Assembly (NCBI GenBank): GCA_965248135.1
Contig: CBDFIN010000011.1
Coordinates: 434,001 to 498,000 of the forward strand
Length of the DNA stretch: 64,000 nt
Direction of reading: 5' to 3'
Source of the DNA: SZUA-100 sp965248135
Lineage (GTDB): Bacteria; Pseudomonadota; Alphaproteobacteria; Rhizobiales; Rhizobiaceae
A program made the translations under genes and the position numbers. This document shows positions 25,151 to 34,285 of the stretch, in pieces; position 1 is the stretch's first letter; every line of letters begins with the position of its first letter. A model generated the notes under the pieces. It worked only from the letters and a program-made list of their open reading frames with translations. It was not told where the DNA came from and searched no databases.

Positions 25151-25529
25151 CCAGTTCGCCCTGGTGGGCATTGTGGACATATTGCTGGGCGATCAGCATT
25201 CCCTTGACCACCCGCATGGCAAATATGCCGAGAATGGCGATCAACGGTAACCACAAGATGATATGCACCCATACCGGCGGTGACCAGGCGCTATCGACGA
25301 ACAACGCCAACCCAAGCACCACAAAGCCCAAAAACATGATAACAAACACGGTCGGCCCGTCGCCGGCATCGATGAAAACATAATCGAGCCGACAGGCCTT
25401 GCAGCCCTTGGCGGGCTGCAGCAGGCCATCATAAAGCCGGCCCTCACCGCAACGCGGGCAGCAGCCCGAAACACCAACCTTGATGGCCGGGACCGCAGGA
25501 TATTCGCCGATTTCAACAGGATTAGTCAT
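25143..25529 (-). CDS. DUF983 small zinc-ribbon membrane protein
   Basis: 128 aa from ATG 25529; a longer frame to 25577 runs into the terminator of the upstream gene. An N-terminal zinc ribbon (CCPRCGEGRLYDG ... KGCKACRLDY) is followed by two predicted membrane helices (TVFVIMFLGFVVLGLALFV; IILWLPLIAILGIFAM). DUF983 proteins commonly sit in cytochrome oxidase clusters of Alphaproteobacteria; function unproven. It lies just after the ctaE terminator, so it may be expressed from its own promoter or by readthrough. Confidence 0.88.
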   Translation of the reverse strand: MTNPVEIGEYPAVPAIKVGVSGCCPRCGEGRLYDGLLQPAKGCKACRLDYVFIDAGDGPTVFVIMFLGFVVLGLALFVDSAWSPPVWVHIILWLPLIAILGIFAMRVVKGMLIAQQYVHNAHQGELDG

Positions 25530-25552
25530 GTCTTCTCGCCTCGACAATTCAA

Positions 25553-25585
25553 CAAAAAAGGGCGGCCCCAAAGACAAGGCCGCCC
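25553..25585 (-). terminator. Rho-independent terminator after ctaE
   Basis: On the minus strand: perfect 8-bp stem GGGCGGCC/GGCCGCCC with a ~10-base loop (25560-25585), followed by a run of T residues (25553-25559). It lies 20 bases past the ctaE stop. This is the clearest intrinsic terminator in the window and ends the cytochrome oxidase operon. Confidence 0.9.
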
Positions 25586-25605
25586 AATGTTAATGGATAT
25601 CTATA

Positions 25606-26481
25606 TCAGTGAGCGAAAGAAGCACCCCACGATGCCCAGACATAGACTGCGAAAAACAGGAACAGCCAGACCACATCAACGAAGTGCCAATACCATGCCG
25701 CGGCTTCAAAACCAAAATGCTGCTGGGGGGTAAAATGACCCATCATCGAGCGAACCAGACAGACAATCAGGAATATCGTGCCGATGAGAACATGGAAGCC
25801 GTGAAAGCCGGTGGCCATGAAAAATGTCGAACCGTAAATTGAGCCGGCAAAGTCAAAAGGTGCCATGGCGTATTCATAGGCCTGCACGCTGGTGAAAATA
25901 ATGCCGAGAATAATGGTCAGCGACAGGCCGGCAATCAGGCCTTTTCGATCGTTATTCATCAACGCATGGTGCGCCCATGTCACTGTGGTGCCGGACAACA
26001 ATAGCGTGATGGTGTTGAAAAGAGGCAAATGCAGCGGATCGAGCACATGCAAGCCTGCCGGTGGCCACACACCGCCGGTATGTTCCACCCGGGCGACCTG
26101 CCCGACCTCGCCGGCAAACAGACTGGCGTCAAAAAAAGCCCAGAACCAGGCAACAAAGAACATCACCTCAGAGGCGATGAACATAATCATCCCATAGCGC
26201 AAATGCAGCGAAACCACCTTGGTGTGGTCGCCGCCATGGGCTTCGCGGATGGTATCGCTCCACCAGGCAAACATGGTGTATAAAACCACCAGCAACCCAA
26301 GAAAGAATATCCAGGGACCGGCAACATCGATGCCAAAAAACACCAGTTCGTCTTCGTTCATGGCACGCATCCAGGCGATACCGCCTATTGCCATGAGTAA
26401 GGCACCAATGCCTCCCGTGAATGGCCACGGACTCGGATCAACGATATGGTAATCGTGGTTTTTGCTATGGGCGTCGGCCAT
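25606..26481 (-). CDS. ctaE: Cytochrome c oxidase subunit III
   Basis: 291 aa, seven-helix subunit III of the aa3-type terminal oxidase. Starts MADAHSKNHDYHIVDPSPWP; typical features are PWPFTGGIGALLMAIGG, REAHGGDHTKVV, the acidic YGMIMFIASEVMFFVAWFWAFF helix, and FHGFHVLIGTIFL followed by WYWHFVDVVWLFLF. Last gene of the oxidase operon before a strong terminator. ctaG lies upstream with about 60 bases between. Confidence 0.97.
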   Translation of the reverse strand: MADAHSKNHDYHIVDPSPWPFTGGIGALLMAIGGIAWMRAMNEDELVFFGIDVAGPWIFFLGLLVVLYTMFAWWSDTIREAHGGDHTKVVSLHLRYGMIMFIASEVMFFVAWFWAFFDASLFAGEVGQVARVEHTGGVWPPAGLHVLDPLHLPLFNTITLLLSGTTVTWAHHALMNNDRKGLIAGLSLTIILGIIFTSVQAYEYAMAPFDFAGSIYGSTFFMATGFHGFHVLIGTIFLIVCLVRSMMGHFTPQQHFGFEAAAWYWHFVDVVWLFLFFAVYVWASWGASFAH

Positions 26482-26544
26482 GTTCAGTTCCCAATCCTGG
26501 TGTGTTCGACTACGCCTGCCGGAATTTCCGGTTCGACGAATTAA

Positions 26545-27207
26545 TTACAGTTTGCTCACTCTAGTTTGTTTGCGACGCGATTTTTTGGTCGCCGCCGCGT
26601 CGCTTGGTTGCGCCGTGTCGTCCTCGTTCAGTGCATAAAAAGTGTAAGACAATGTGATGGTTGTGGTTGATTTCAATAACGGGTCATTTTGAACGTCGGG
26701 ATCGACAAAAAACAGTACCGGCATTTCAACAGACTGCCCCGGCGCCAATTTTTGCTCGGTAAAGCAGAAGCACTCGATCTTGTTGAAATACTGCCCGGCG
26801 GCCTGCGGCGAAACGTTGAATGTCGCTTCACCGGTAGAGACATTCTCGCCGGTGTTCGAGGCAAGATAAATGGCCGTCGCTTTCTGTCCCAAACGAACGT
26901 CGATTGCCCGGGTTTTCGGTTTGAAACGCCAGTCCAGGTTGGACCCCACATTGGCATCGAAACTCACCTTGATGACCCGGTCCGAAATCTCGCCGGTGAA
27001 GGCATCGGCCCTTTGGGTGGTGCCGCCATAGCCGGTCACCTGGCAAAATATCCGGTAAAGTGGCACGGCCGCATAGGAAACACCAACCATGCCGCCAACC
27101 ACCGCAAGGCAAACCACCGCCACGACCGCGTTGACGCGGGCTTTGCGATCACCAATGGTTGCCTCTAATTTGGCCGGTAATTCAGTCGGTTGTTGCCTTT
27201 TAATCAT
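26545..27207 (-). CDS. ctaG: Cytochrome c oxidase assembly protein CtaG (Cox11)
   Basis: 220 aa. Copper chaperone that delivers Cu(B) to subunit I. One N-terminal transmembrane helix (VVCLAVVGGMVGVSYAAVPLYRIFCQ), the family stretch FCQVTGYGGTTQRA, and the copper-binding CFCF motif in KIECFCFTEQKLAPGQ, with the C-terminal ITLSYTFYAL. The rest is a periplasmic Ig-like fold. The basic low-complexity C-terminus (KKSRRKQTR) is unremarkable. Confidence 0.96.
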   Translation of the reverse strand: MIKRQQPTELPAKLEATIGDRKARVNAVVAVVCLAVVGGMVGVSYAAVPLYRIFCQVTGYGGTTQRADAFTGEISDRVIKVSFDANVGSNLDWRFKPKTRAIDVRLGQKATAIYLASNTGENVSTGEATFNVSPQAAGQYFNKIECFCFTEQKLAPGQSVEMPVLFFVDPDVQNDPLLKSTTTITLSYTFYALNEDDTAQPSDAAATKKSRRKQTRVSKL

Positions 27208-27243
27208 CTCGTTCCAGTCTTCAGTCCTTACGCCCGATTGATC

Positions 27244-27402
27244 TCACATCGACCGGCCTAAAATTGCCGGGCCGATTTTCACCACCGTCACCAGATAAAA
27301 CAGCACCACCATGCCGGCACAAATCAAGGCGATTGCCACGTTGCGGCTGCGCCTGGATTTAACCTGCTCTTCGGTCAGTACAATTCGATCCAGCTCTTCC
27401 AC
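27244..27402 (-). CDS. Small single-span protein of the oxidase operon (CoxF-like)
   Basis: About 52 aa, too small to be obvious. The probable start is GTG at 27402 or 27405; a TTG at 27411 is possible. It overlaps the ctaB stop (27408) or begins just after it. Sequence: acidic/basic N-terminus (EELDRIVLTEEQVKSRRSRN), one membrane helix (VAIALICAGMVVLFYLVTVVKIG), short tail. Similar tiny proteins occur between ctaB and ctaG in other Rhizobiales and are sometimes called CoxF; role unknown. Confidence 0.7.
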   Translation of the reverse strand: MEELDRIVLTEEQVKSRRSRNVAIALICAGMVVLFYLVTVVKIGPAILGRSM

Positions 27403-27407
27403 CACAA

Positions 27408-28349
27408 TCAATTCAACCCCGCAATTCGAAATGCTATCGGCACGCCAGCTTCGATCAACAATGATGCATAGATGACGAAAAGATAGAGTATGGAAAATCC
27501 AAACATCCGCTTTGCCGGCACCATCGCCTTGTCGTCGTCTTTCATCAACAATACACGGGAGGCAAACCAAATGAACACAAGCCCGAATATCGCAGCAATC
27601 ACTCCATAAGCCGGACTGGCAATGCCCACTAGCCAAGGAGCCGTGCCAAGCGGTGCGACTACCAGTGAATAGGCAAAAATCTGCTGTTTGGTCGACGCAA
27701 CGCCAGCCACATTGGGCATCATCGGGACCGCCGCACGCTCATAGTCTGCCGACCTGAACAGTGCCAAAGACCAAAAATGCGGCGGTGTCCACATGAAGAT
27801 GATGGCAAACAGCAAAATGCTTTCCATACTCACAGAGCCGGTGACCACGGCCCAGCCAATCATCGGTGGAAAAGCACCCGCCGCACCGCCGATGACGATG
27901 TTTTGAGGTGTCGAGCGTTTCAACCACATCGAATAAATAACCACGTAGAAGAAAATGGTGAATGCCAGCAACGCGGCGGCCAGCCAGTTGGTGGCAAGCC
28001 CCAGGGTAGAGACCGAAAACACCGACAGCATCAGGCCGAAACTGAGCGCTTCCTCACGGCTGATAATTCCAGCAGGAATAGGCCGTGAAGCGGTGCGGCT
28101 CATCAACGCGTCGATATCGGCGTCATACCACATGTTTAGCGCGCCGGATGCGCCGGCGCCCACGGCAATGCAAAAAATCGCCACCGCGCCCAAAATAGGA
28201 TCAAGCGAACCGGGCGCCACCATCAATCCAGCAAATGCGGTAAAAACCACCAGCGACATCACCCGTGGCTTGAGCAGCGCAAAGAAGTCCCGCGGTGTCG
28301 CGGTGGATATTCTGACGCCAATGACGTCGTGATCATCCGCAATAGACAT
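27408..28349 (-). CDS. ctaB: Protoheme IX farnesyltransferase (heme O synthase)
   Basis: 313 aa. Adds farnesyl to heme b to make heme o on the way to heme a. A UbiA-family prenyltransferase with about eight membrane helices; key motifs are NMWYDADIDALMSRTASRP (metal-diphosphate binding) and the second motif around MWTPPHFWSLALF. KPRVMSLVVFTAFAG near the N-terminus is typical. In the operon between ctaD and the small CoxF-like gene. Confidence 0.96.
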   Translation of the reverse strand: MSIADDHDVIGVRISTATPRDFFALLKPRVMSLVVFTAFAGLMVAPGSLDPILGAVAIFCIAVGAGASGALNMWYDADIDALMSRTASRPIPAGIISREEALSFGLMLSVFSVSTLGLATNWLAAALLAFTIFFYVVIYSMWLKRSTPQNIVIGGAAGAFPPMIGWAVVTGSVSMESILLFAIIFMWTPPHFWSLALFRSADYERAAVPMMPNVAGVASTKQQIFAYSLVVAPLGTAPWLVGIASPAYGVIAAIFGLVFIWFASRVLLMKDDDKAMVPAKRMFGFSILYLFVIYASLLIEAGVPIAFRIAGLN

Positions 28350-28406
28350 GGTCTTGATCCGTTGTTACGACCGGGCAGGAAAATCCGGTCCGGCCCGAGT
28401 TTTCGA

Positions 28407-30005
28407 TTACTTGATGCGCGGCAGTTGCTCCCACTGGTGATATGGCGGTGGTGACGACAATTGCCATTCGAGCGTAGTCGCGCCTTCGCCCCACGGGTTG
28501 TTGCCCGCCTCGCGTTTTTTCACAAATGCCTCGATAATGCAGACGACGAACACGACGATGGCAAGGGTTGAAATGTAGGACCCGATGGAAGAGACATAGT
28601 TCCAGCCCCAATATGCGTCCGGGTAGTCGACATAGCGCCGCGGCATGCCGGCCAGGCCAAGAAAATGCTGCGGGATGAACACCATGTTAACACCAATAAA
28701 GGCGAGCCAGAAATGGGTTTTGGCAAGGAAGGAATTATACATGTAACCGGTCATCTTGGGAAACCAGTAGTACCAGCCGGCAAAGATTGCGAAAGTGGCG
28801 CCCACGGACATGGTGTAGTGGAAATGGGCGACAACAAAATAGGTATCATGGAATGCCCGGTCGAGACCGGCATTGGCCAGTTGCACCCCGGTTACGCCAC
28901 CAACCGTGAACAGGAAGACAAAGCCAATGGCCCATATCATCGGTGTCCGGAAGGTGATCGATCCGCCCCACATGGTGGCAATCCAGGAAAATATCTTCAC
29001 CCCGGTCGGTACCGCAATCACCATCGTGGCAAAGACAAAGTAGCGCTGAGAATCAAGCGACATGCCGGTGGTGTACATGTGATGCGCCCAAACGATAAAG
29101 CCGACGAAACCGATCGCCACCATCGCATAAGCCATGCCCACATAGCCGAAAATCGGCTTGCGTGAGAAGGTCGAAACGATGTGAGAGATCAGTCCGAAAC
29201 CAGGCAGGATCAAAATGTAGACTTCCGGATGGCCAAAGAACCAGAACAGATGCTGGAACAGCAACGGATCGCCACCACCTTCGGGGGAGAAGAATGTGGT
29301 GCCGAAATTACGGTCGGTCAACAACATGGTGATGGCCCCGGCCAACACCGGCAGCGACAATAGCAGCAGAAATGCAGTCACCAGCACCGACCAGGCGAAC
29401 AGCGGCATTTTGTGCAAGGTCATGCCCGGCGCCCGCATGTTGAAGATGGTGGTAATGAAGTTGATGGCGCCAAGGATCGACGATGCGCCGGCAAGATGCA
29501 GCGCCAGAATGGCGAAATCCATCGCCGGACCCGGGATACCCGTGGTCGATAACGGCGCATAGACGGTCCAGCCCGCACCAACACCGGTGCTGCCGGCAGG
29601 GCCAGGCATGAACAGCGAGATCACCAGCAATATCAGCGCCGGCGGCAATAACCAGAAGGAAATGTTGTTCATCCGGGGAAATGCCATATCCGGTGCGCCA
29701 ATCATGATTGGCACCATCCAGTTGGCAAAACCGCCAATCAGAGCCGGCATTACCATGAAAAACACCATGATCAACCCGTGCGCCGTGGTGAACACGTTGA
29801 ATATGTTCGGGTCGCCAAAAATCTGGATACCCGGTTCTTGCAATTCCATGCGCATGACAACGGAAAGAGCACCGCCAACAATGCCCGAAACTATCGCGAA
29901 CGTCAGATATAATGTTCCGATGTCCTTGTGGTTGGTCGAATAGCACCAGCGCTTGAAGAAGCCTGGTTTATGATCGTCATGCGTTGCATGTGCTGCGGCT
30001 GTCAT
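28407..30005 (-). CDS. ctaD: Cytochrome c oxidase subunit I
   Basis: 532 aa, the heme a / heme a3-CuB catalytic subunit, with about 12 membrane helices. Conserved segments: FSTNHKDIGTLYLTFA-type N-terminus (here CYSTNHKDIGTLY), PDMAFPRMNNISFWLLPP, WFFGHPEVYILILPGFG with the Cu(B) His and cross-linked Tyr, WAHHMYTTGM, and DTYFVVAHFHYTMSVGA with the heme ligands. The start overlaps the ctaC stop by four bases (ATGA). Confidence 0.98.
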   Translation of the reverse strand: MTAAAHATHDDHKPGFFKRWCYSTNHKDIGTLYLTFAIVSGIVGGALSVVMRMELQEPGIQIFGDPNIFNVFTTAHGLIMVFFMVMPALIGGFANWMVPIMIGAPDMAFPRMNNISFWLLPPALILLVISLFMPGPAGSTGVGAGWTVYAPLSTTGIPGPAMDFAILALHLAGASSILGAINFITTIFNMRAPGMTLHKMPLFAWSVLVTAFLLLLSLPVLAGAITMLLTDRNFGTTFFSPEGGGDPLLFQHLFWFFGHPEVYILILPGFGLISHIVSTFSRKPIFGYVGMAYAMVAIGFVGFIVWAHHMYTTGMSLDSQRYFVFATMVIAVPTGVKIFSWIATMWGGSITFRTPMIWAIGFVFLFTVGGVTGVQLANAGLDRAFHDTYFVVAHFHYTMSVGATFAIFAGWYYWFPKMTGYMYNSFLAKTHFWLAFIGVNMVFIPQHFLGLAGMPRRYVDYPDAYWGWNYVSSIGSYISTLAIVVFVVCIIEAFVKKREAGNNPWGEGATTLEWQLSSPPPYHQWEQLPRIK

Positions 30006-30970
30006 TTTGCCTCACGCTCCCGTTTAATTTCTTGATCCCGAGGCGGCCTATTTGCCGGCAACCTGCCGGCAACCTGAATGGTCTGGTTTTGTAATGCCAC
30101 CGACGCCACCAGCGCCTTGTTGGCCGCATCCACATCCTCGATCGCGGCATTTTTCCATGTATCGAACTGCTGTTGGGTAACAACCCGGATGGCCAGGGGC
30201 ATGAATGCATGATCTTTGCCACACAGTTCAGAGCACTGGCCGTAATAAATGCCCTCTTTTTCGGCGATGAACCAGGTCTCGTTGAGCCGTCCGGGCACTG
30301 CGTCGGTTTTAAGCCCAAATGCTGGTATGGCGAAGTTGTGGATAACATCAGCCGCCGTCACCAATACGCGAACATGTTTGTTGACGGGGACAACAAGCTC
30401 GTTGTCCACCGCTAGAAGTCGGGGATACATCGCCAGGTCCGATTTACCGTATTCTTCCCGCTCTTTGGATGCCTCGGCTTTCGACTGTTCGCTGCCGTCA
30501 TCACGACCGATCAGGACCGAATCGAAAGAGAGCTCTTTATCACCGTGATATTCGTAGCCCCAGTACCACTGATAACCAGTTGCCTTAACAGTAATGTCGG
30601 GAGCTGTGGGCGGCGTGTATTGCGCTGTCAGCAATTTGAAGGAAGGCAAGGCCAGGGCAATCAGCACAATCACCGGACCCAAGGTCCAGATTACCTCGAT
30701 CAACGAATTGTGGCTGGTTTTTGAAGGGGTTGGGTTGGCCCTTGCATTAAATCGCAGCATCACAATCGCTAACAGGCCCATCACAATAATCGTGATCGGA
30801 CCGATAAACCACAGCGTGTAGATATCAAACGCCTCGATTTGGCGCATGATGTCGGTCGCCGCCGGCTGATGCCATAACTGCCAGTCAATCGGCTGGGCGG
30901 CTTGCGAAACGCCTGCCAGACCAAATGCCGCGGCTGCCAAAACCGCCATTGCCGTGATATTCTTGATCAC
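30002..30970 (-). CDS. ctaC: Cytochrome c oxidase subunit II
   Basis: 322 aa from GTG 30970, chosen because a perfect GGAGG precedes it and the signal peptide (KNITAMAVLAAAAFGLAG) follows; a longer ATG frame to 31096 has no support. Two membrane helices then a cupredoxin domain carrying Cu(A): YYGQCSELCGKDHAFMPLAI holds the two cysteines and the His/Met ligands. KATGYQWYWGYEY is also typical. First gene of ctaC-D-B-(F)-G-E. Confidence 0.96.
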   Translation of the reverse strand: MIKNITAMAVLAAAAFGLAGVSQAAQPIDWQLWHQPAATDIMRQIEAFDIYTLWFIGPITIIVMGLLAIVMLRFNARANPTPSKTSHNSLIEVIWTLGPVIVLIALALPSFKLLTAQYTPPTAPDITVKATGYQWYWGYEYHGDKELSFDSVLIGRDDGSEQSKAEASKEREEYGKSDLAMYPRLLAVDNELVVPVNKHVRVLVTAADVIHNFAIPAFGLKTDAVPGRLNETWFIAEKEGIYYGQCSELCGKDHAFMPLAIRVVTQQQFDTWKNAAIEDVDAANKALVASVALQNQTIQVAGRLPANRPPRDQEIKREREAK

Positions 30971-31174
30971 GTTACTACCTCCAATTCCTGGGTCGCAGAC
31001 CCGGGTTTCCAAATTCAAACGACCACAACACCTATTGTCTGTTGTCGCAACACCACTACAGCCAGACAATGCGCAATTTCTGCCGTCTGCCACCAACTGT
31101 CAAATTCCAACCTGTTTTCAACCATATTGTTACCGTCGCTGCAATAGGAACCGGGTCGCAAAGATGCGACAAAT

Positions 31175-31188
31175 TTGACCTAGATCAA
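31175..31188. promoter_or_regulatory. FNR/FixK-like box upstream of ctaC
   Basis: TTGACCTAGATCAA matches the FNR/FixK half-site pattern TTGAY-N4-ATCAA (one half exact). It lies in the ~450 bp gap between ctaC (minus strand) and the IalB-family gene (plus strand), about 205 bases before the ctaC start. If used, oxygen or redox state would control the aa3 oxidase. No coding sequence is seen in the rest of this gap. Confidence 0.45.
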
Positions 31189-31421
31189 ATTAGTAGGCAT
31201 GGGGTCGCGCCAATATGTAGCACGATTTATTTCGGTATCGTTGGTTGTCCGGGCTTTCCGGCAACATTGCGTTGTTGGTTTCACCGCCACAATTCTAACC
31301 AGATTTAGATGACAATGCCGCTTAATCTCATGTGGAGAGATCGGTATCTACCGGCTAATTTATCGGTTTTGTTTCCATACACTCTCATGCATCATGGCAA
31401 ATATTCAAGGCGATTCGGAAA

Positions 31422-31937
31422 ATGCGTATGTTTAAGCTTCTTCGTTACGGCATTTTGGCCGGGTTTTGCGCGGTTTTATGCCTTGCCGTTCCGGCGGCTG
31501 CACAAAAAAGCGGCAAGATAAGGTCTAAACACGGGGTCTGGTCGATCTTCTGCGATACTCCGGCCGGCGCATCGAGCGAGCAGTGCGCGTTGATGCAAAA
31601 TGTCGTGGCGGAGGACCGCGCTGAAGTTGGCCTTTCTGTGGTTGTGTTAAAAACTGCCGACAAGAAGGCTGAGATTCTGCGGGTGCTGGCACCGCTCGGG
31701 GTGCTTTTGCCAAATGGCCTTGGTCTTAATGTCGATGGCAAGGATATTGGCAGGGCCTATTTCGTGCGTTGCCTTCGCGACGGCTGTTTTGCCGAAGTGA
31801 TATTGGAAGAAAAGCTGCTCAAGACCCTGAAGAGCGGCAAGACCGCAACATTCATTGTTTTTCAGTCGCCGGAGGAAGGCATAGGCATTCCGGTCGACCT
31901 GACCGGCTTCAGTGACGGCTACGCCAGTTTGCCTTGA
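31422..31937 (+). CDS. Invasion-associated locus B (IalB) family protein
   Basis: 171 aa. Signal peptide (LRYGILAGFCAVLCLAVPAAA), then the IalB fold with the core HGVWSIFCDTPAGASSEQCALMQ, which holds the first cysteine pair, and later YFVRCLRDGCFAEV with the second pair. IalB was first described in Bartonella erythrocyte invasion, but the family is widespread in free-living Rhizobiales, so no virulence role is implied. It is commonly found next to cox genes and tldD, as here. Confidence 0.88.
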   Translation: MRMFKLLRYGILAGFCAVLCLAVPAAAQKSGKIRSKHGVWSIFCDTPAGASSEQCALMQNVVAEDRAEVGLSVVVLKTADKKAEILRVLAPLGVLLPNGLGLNVDGKDIGRAYFVRCLRDGCFAEVILEEKLLKTLKSGKTATFIVFQSPEEGIGIPVDLTGFSDGYASLP

Positions 31938-31994
31938 CAAAGGCCTCGGCATACCAGCTTGTGATTTACCTTCAGGCCCTGTGGAAGCTACGGC

Positions 31995-33458
31995 ATGAAA
32001 TCCGATAGGCACCGGCAAGAGCGGAAATATAAGATCATGCAGGACAACCCCGATCTTATCAGTTCATTCGATTGTGACAGCAGCACAGTGCAACGGCTCG
32101 TGCGCGCAGCTCTCACCGGTGCCGATGATGGCGAGCTGTTTGTTGAATATAGCCAGTCGGAGGGTCTTGTCTTTGACAATGGCAAGCTGAAGATCGGCAA
32201 TTTCGATACCCGTCAGGGTTTTGGTCTAAGGGCGGTTGCCGGCGAAGCGGCCGCATACGCGCAGGCTGGCGAGTTGTCGCAGGTAGCACTAAAACGAGCT
32301 GGCGATGCGGTGAAATCGATATCAAGCGGCCATTCTGGCCACTATGAGGCGGCACCACGACGCACCAATAACCAGCTTTACGGCCCGGAAAATCCTATCG
32401 GAGCGCCTTCATTTGAAGAAAAGGTCGCCCTGCTGCAGAATATCGATGCCTATGCGCGGGCAGCCGACAGCAAGGTTAGGCAGGTGACCGCTTCAATCGC
32501 CGCATCGTGGCAGGTGGTGGAAATTTTGCGGGCCGATGGCGAGCTTGTGCGCGATATCCGTCCGCTTGTGCGGCTAAATGTGTCGATTGTCGTTGGCCAG
32601 GCTGAGCGCCAGGAAACCGGCTCCTATGGTGTGGGTGGGCGAAGTAACTTTGGCAAGTTTATCACCGAAACATCGTGGAAGAACTGTGCCGACGAGGCCC
32701 TGCGCCAGGCGCTGGTCAATCTTGAGGCGATACCCGCACCTGCCGGCACGTTCGACGTGGTGCTGGCTGCTGGCTGGCCGGGGGTGATGCTACACGAGGC
32801 GGTTGGCCACGGGCTTGAGGGTGACTTTAATCGCAAGGGCACTTCTGCCTTTGCCGGATTGCTGGGTGAGCAGGTGGCGGCAAAGGGCGTTTTTGTGGTC
32901 GACGATGGCAGTATTGCGGCACGGCGCGGTTCGCTGACCATCGATGACGAGGGCACGCCGACACAAAACACCATGCTGATTGAAGACGGTATTCTGGTTG
33001 GTTATATGCAGGACCGGCAAAATGCCCGTTTGATGGACATGCAACCGACCGGCAACGGCCGCCGCCAGTCCTATGCCCATATTCCAATGCCGCGCATGAC
33101 CAACACCTATATGCTGGGCGGTGATTGTGAACCCGACGAGGTCATTTCTTCGCTCAAGGATGGCATCTACGCGGTATCGTTCGGCGGCGGCCAGGTGGAT
33201 ATCACTTCAGGAAAATATGTTTTTGGCTGCACCGAGGCCTATCGCTTGGAAAACGGCAAAATCGGAGCACCGCTAAAAGGTGCAATGATGATCGGCAACG
33301 GGCCTGCTGATATGAAACGCGTGCGCCTGCTGGCCAATGATATGGCGCTCGATCCAGGCATTGGCATGTGCGGCAAGAACGGCCAGGGGGTGCCGGTAGG
33401 TGTGGGTCAGCCGACCGTGCGTATCGATGGCATTACCATTGGTGGCACCAGCACCTGA
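31995..33458 (+). CDS. tldD: Metalloprotease TldD
   Basis: 487 aa; an in-frame ATG at 32037 could be the real start. TldD/TldE proteases remove leader parts from small peptides and act on DNA-gyrase poisons. The HExxxH zinc motif is LHEAVGHGLEGD (His267 numbering from the first ATG), with the long conserved GTSAFAGLLGEQVAAKGV after it and IGGTST at the extreme C-terminus. Follows the IalB-family gene after 57 bases, an arrangement common in Rhizobiales. Confidence 0.95.
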   Translation: MKSDRHRQERKYKIMQDNPDLISSFDCDSSTVQRLVRAALTGADDGELFVEYSQSEGLVFDNGKLKIGNFDTRQGFGLRAVAGEAAAYAQAGELSQVALKRAGDAVKSISSGHSGHYEAAPRRTNNQLYGPENPIGAPSFEEKVALLQNIDAYARAADSKVRQVTASIAASWQVVEILRADGELVRDIRPLVRLNVSIVVGQAERQETGSYGVGGRSNFGKFITETSWKNCADEALRQALVNLEAIPAPAGTFDVVLAAGWPGVMLHEAVGHGLEGDFNRKGTSAFAGLLGEQVAAKGVFVVDDGSIAARRGSLTIDDEGTPTQNTMLIEDGILVGYMQDRQNARLMDMQPTGNGRRQSYAHIPMPRMTNTYMLGGDCEPDEVISSLKDGIYAVSFGGGQVDITSGKYVFGCTEAYRLENGKIGAPLKGAMMIGNGPADMKRVRLLANDMALDPGIGMCGKNGQGVPVGVGQPTVRIDGITIGGTST

Positions 33459-33509
33459 TCGTCACAACATCTTCCCGGATTTCTGATAAACCCGGTGATG
33501 AATTCAGCC

Positions 33510-33540
33510 TGATACCAAGGGACACTGCTGCCCTGGAATA
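33510..33540. repeat. Repeat family C, partial copy (C3)
   Basis: TGATACCAAGGGAC followed at short distance by CCCTGGAATATTGAG, resembling the ends of the complete C copies (ATACCAAGGG...CCCTTGGTAT) elsewhere in the window. It lies just past tldD, at the edge of the scar region. Weakly supported because it is short. Confidence 0.4.
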
Positions 33541-33877
33541 TTGAGGGTTAGCTGATTTTGGTGTTTTGGGATGGTTTGCTTATCCACGGCGATCGCGTGA
33601 AAGAAAGTTTATCCGCATGGCGCCCGAATGGAGGGATTTTTTCAAAGAAAAATCTCGGGAATTCGGGTCAGCCCTGAGCATTGCTCATGTGAGGACGGTG
33701 ATTGAGGCGCTGAAAGCGCCGCAAAGAACCGCCCGCAGCGAAGCAAACTAACAAAATACGTGCAAATCGCTTTCAAGCGATTGCCGTGTTTGCTTATCGG
33801 GCGGTTTGACGAGCTGGTTTATGTCGCATAGGTTGAACAGGTAATTTGAGGCTAGTGTTGCGGCGCGCTTCAGCGGA

Positions 33878-34022
33878 ATAGCATGATTACCTAAAAGTGA
33901 TCATGGCTCATCAGGAGCGTACAGCGACTGGCGCCTTTGCGCAGCCACCGCGGAGGCCCGGGCAAAGCCCGCCGTGAGCGAAAAGAATACTGATCGAATC
34001 ATTTTTAAGGTTTCCAGCTATA
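33878..34022 (-). repeat. Repeat family A, copy 4
   Basis: Complete copy in reverse orientation, from ATAGCATGATTACC through the GC core to TTTCCAGCTATA. Its far end directly abuts a decayed transposase, which is cut off there. The conserved GAATC (GANTC) is retained. The ~420 bases between tldD and this copy hold no convincing gene. Confidence 0.88.
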
Positions 34023-34285
34023 AGTCCTCTTGCCCCTGGTATTGATGATCTCGAACCGGCTGACACTGGCCGCGACCTTGTTGTCGCGTAGCGGCAAATG
34101 AAAACCTTGTGGCCTTTTTTGACCCGGTGCTCGATGACATTGATATCCGCACCGTCCAGCCATTCGTACAAGTTTTTGTGTGAAGTCGGTTTGGCGGTGA
34201 AGATGAAATCACCGCCAACCGACTGGATTGATTCAACAACCGGCTGGCGGGCATAAAGATCATCACCCGGATAAACCGGTCGCAA
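34022..34285 (-). pseudogene. Transposase fragment (DDE type), frameshifted
   Basis: Minus-strand remnant with the core YPGDDLYARQPVVESIQ, then VGGDFIFTAKPTSHKN and LYEWLDG, a pattern I associate with IS transposases that have GDDLY..RQ. It runs in one frame to about 34080, then continues after a shift in a second frame (LPLRDNKVAASVSRFEI, ending RGKRTY). It is truncated by repeat A copy 4 at one end and joined at the other to an IS66-like piece. It has neither start nor stop of its own. Confidence 0.65.

Noticed and set aside
33566..33751. 61-codon plus-strand frame after tldD (MGWFAYPRR...)
   Set aside because: No recognised family, no good ribosome-binding site, and it lies in a repeat-disrupted region; not enough support for a gene.
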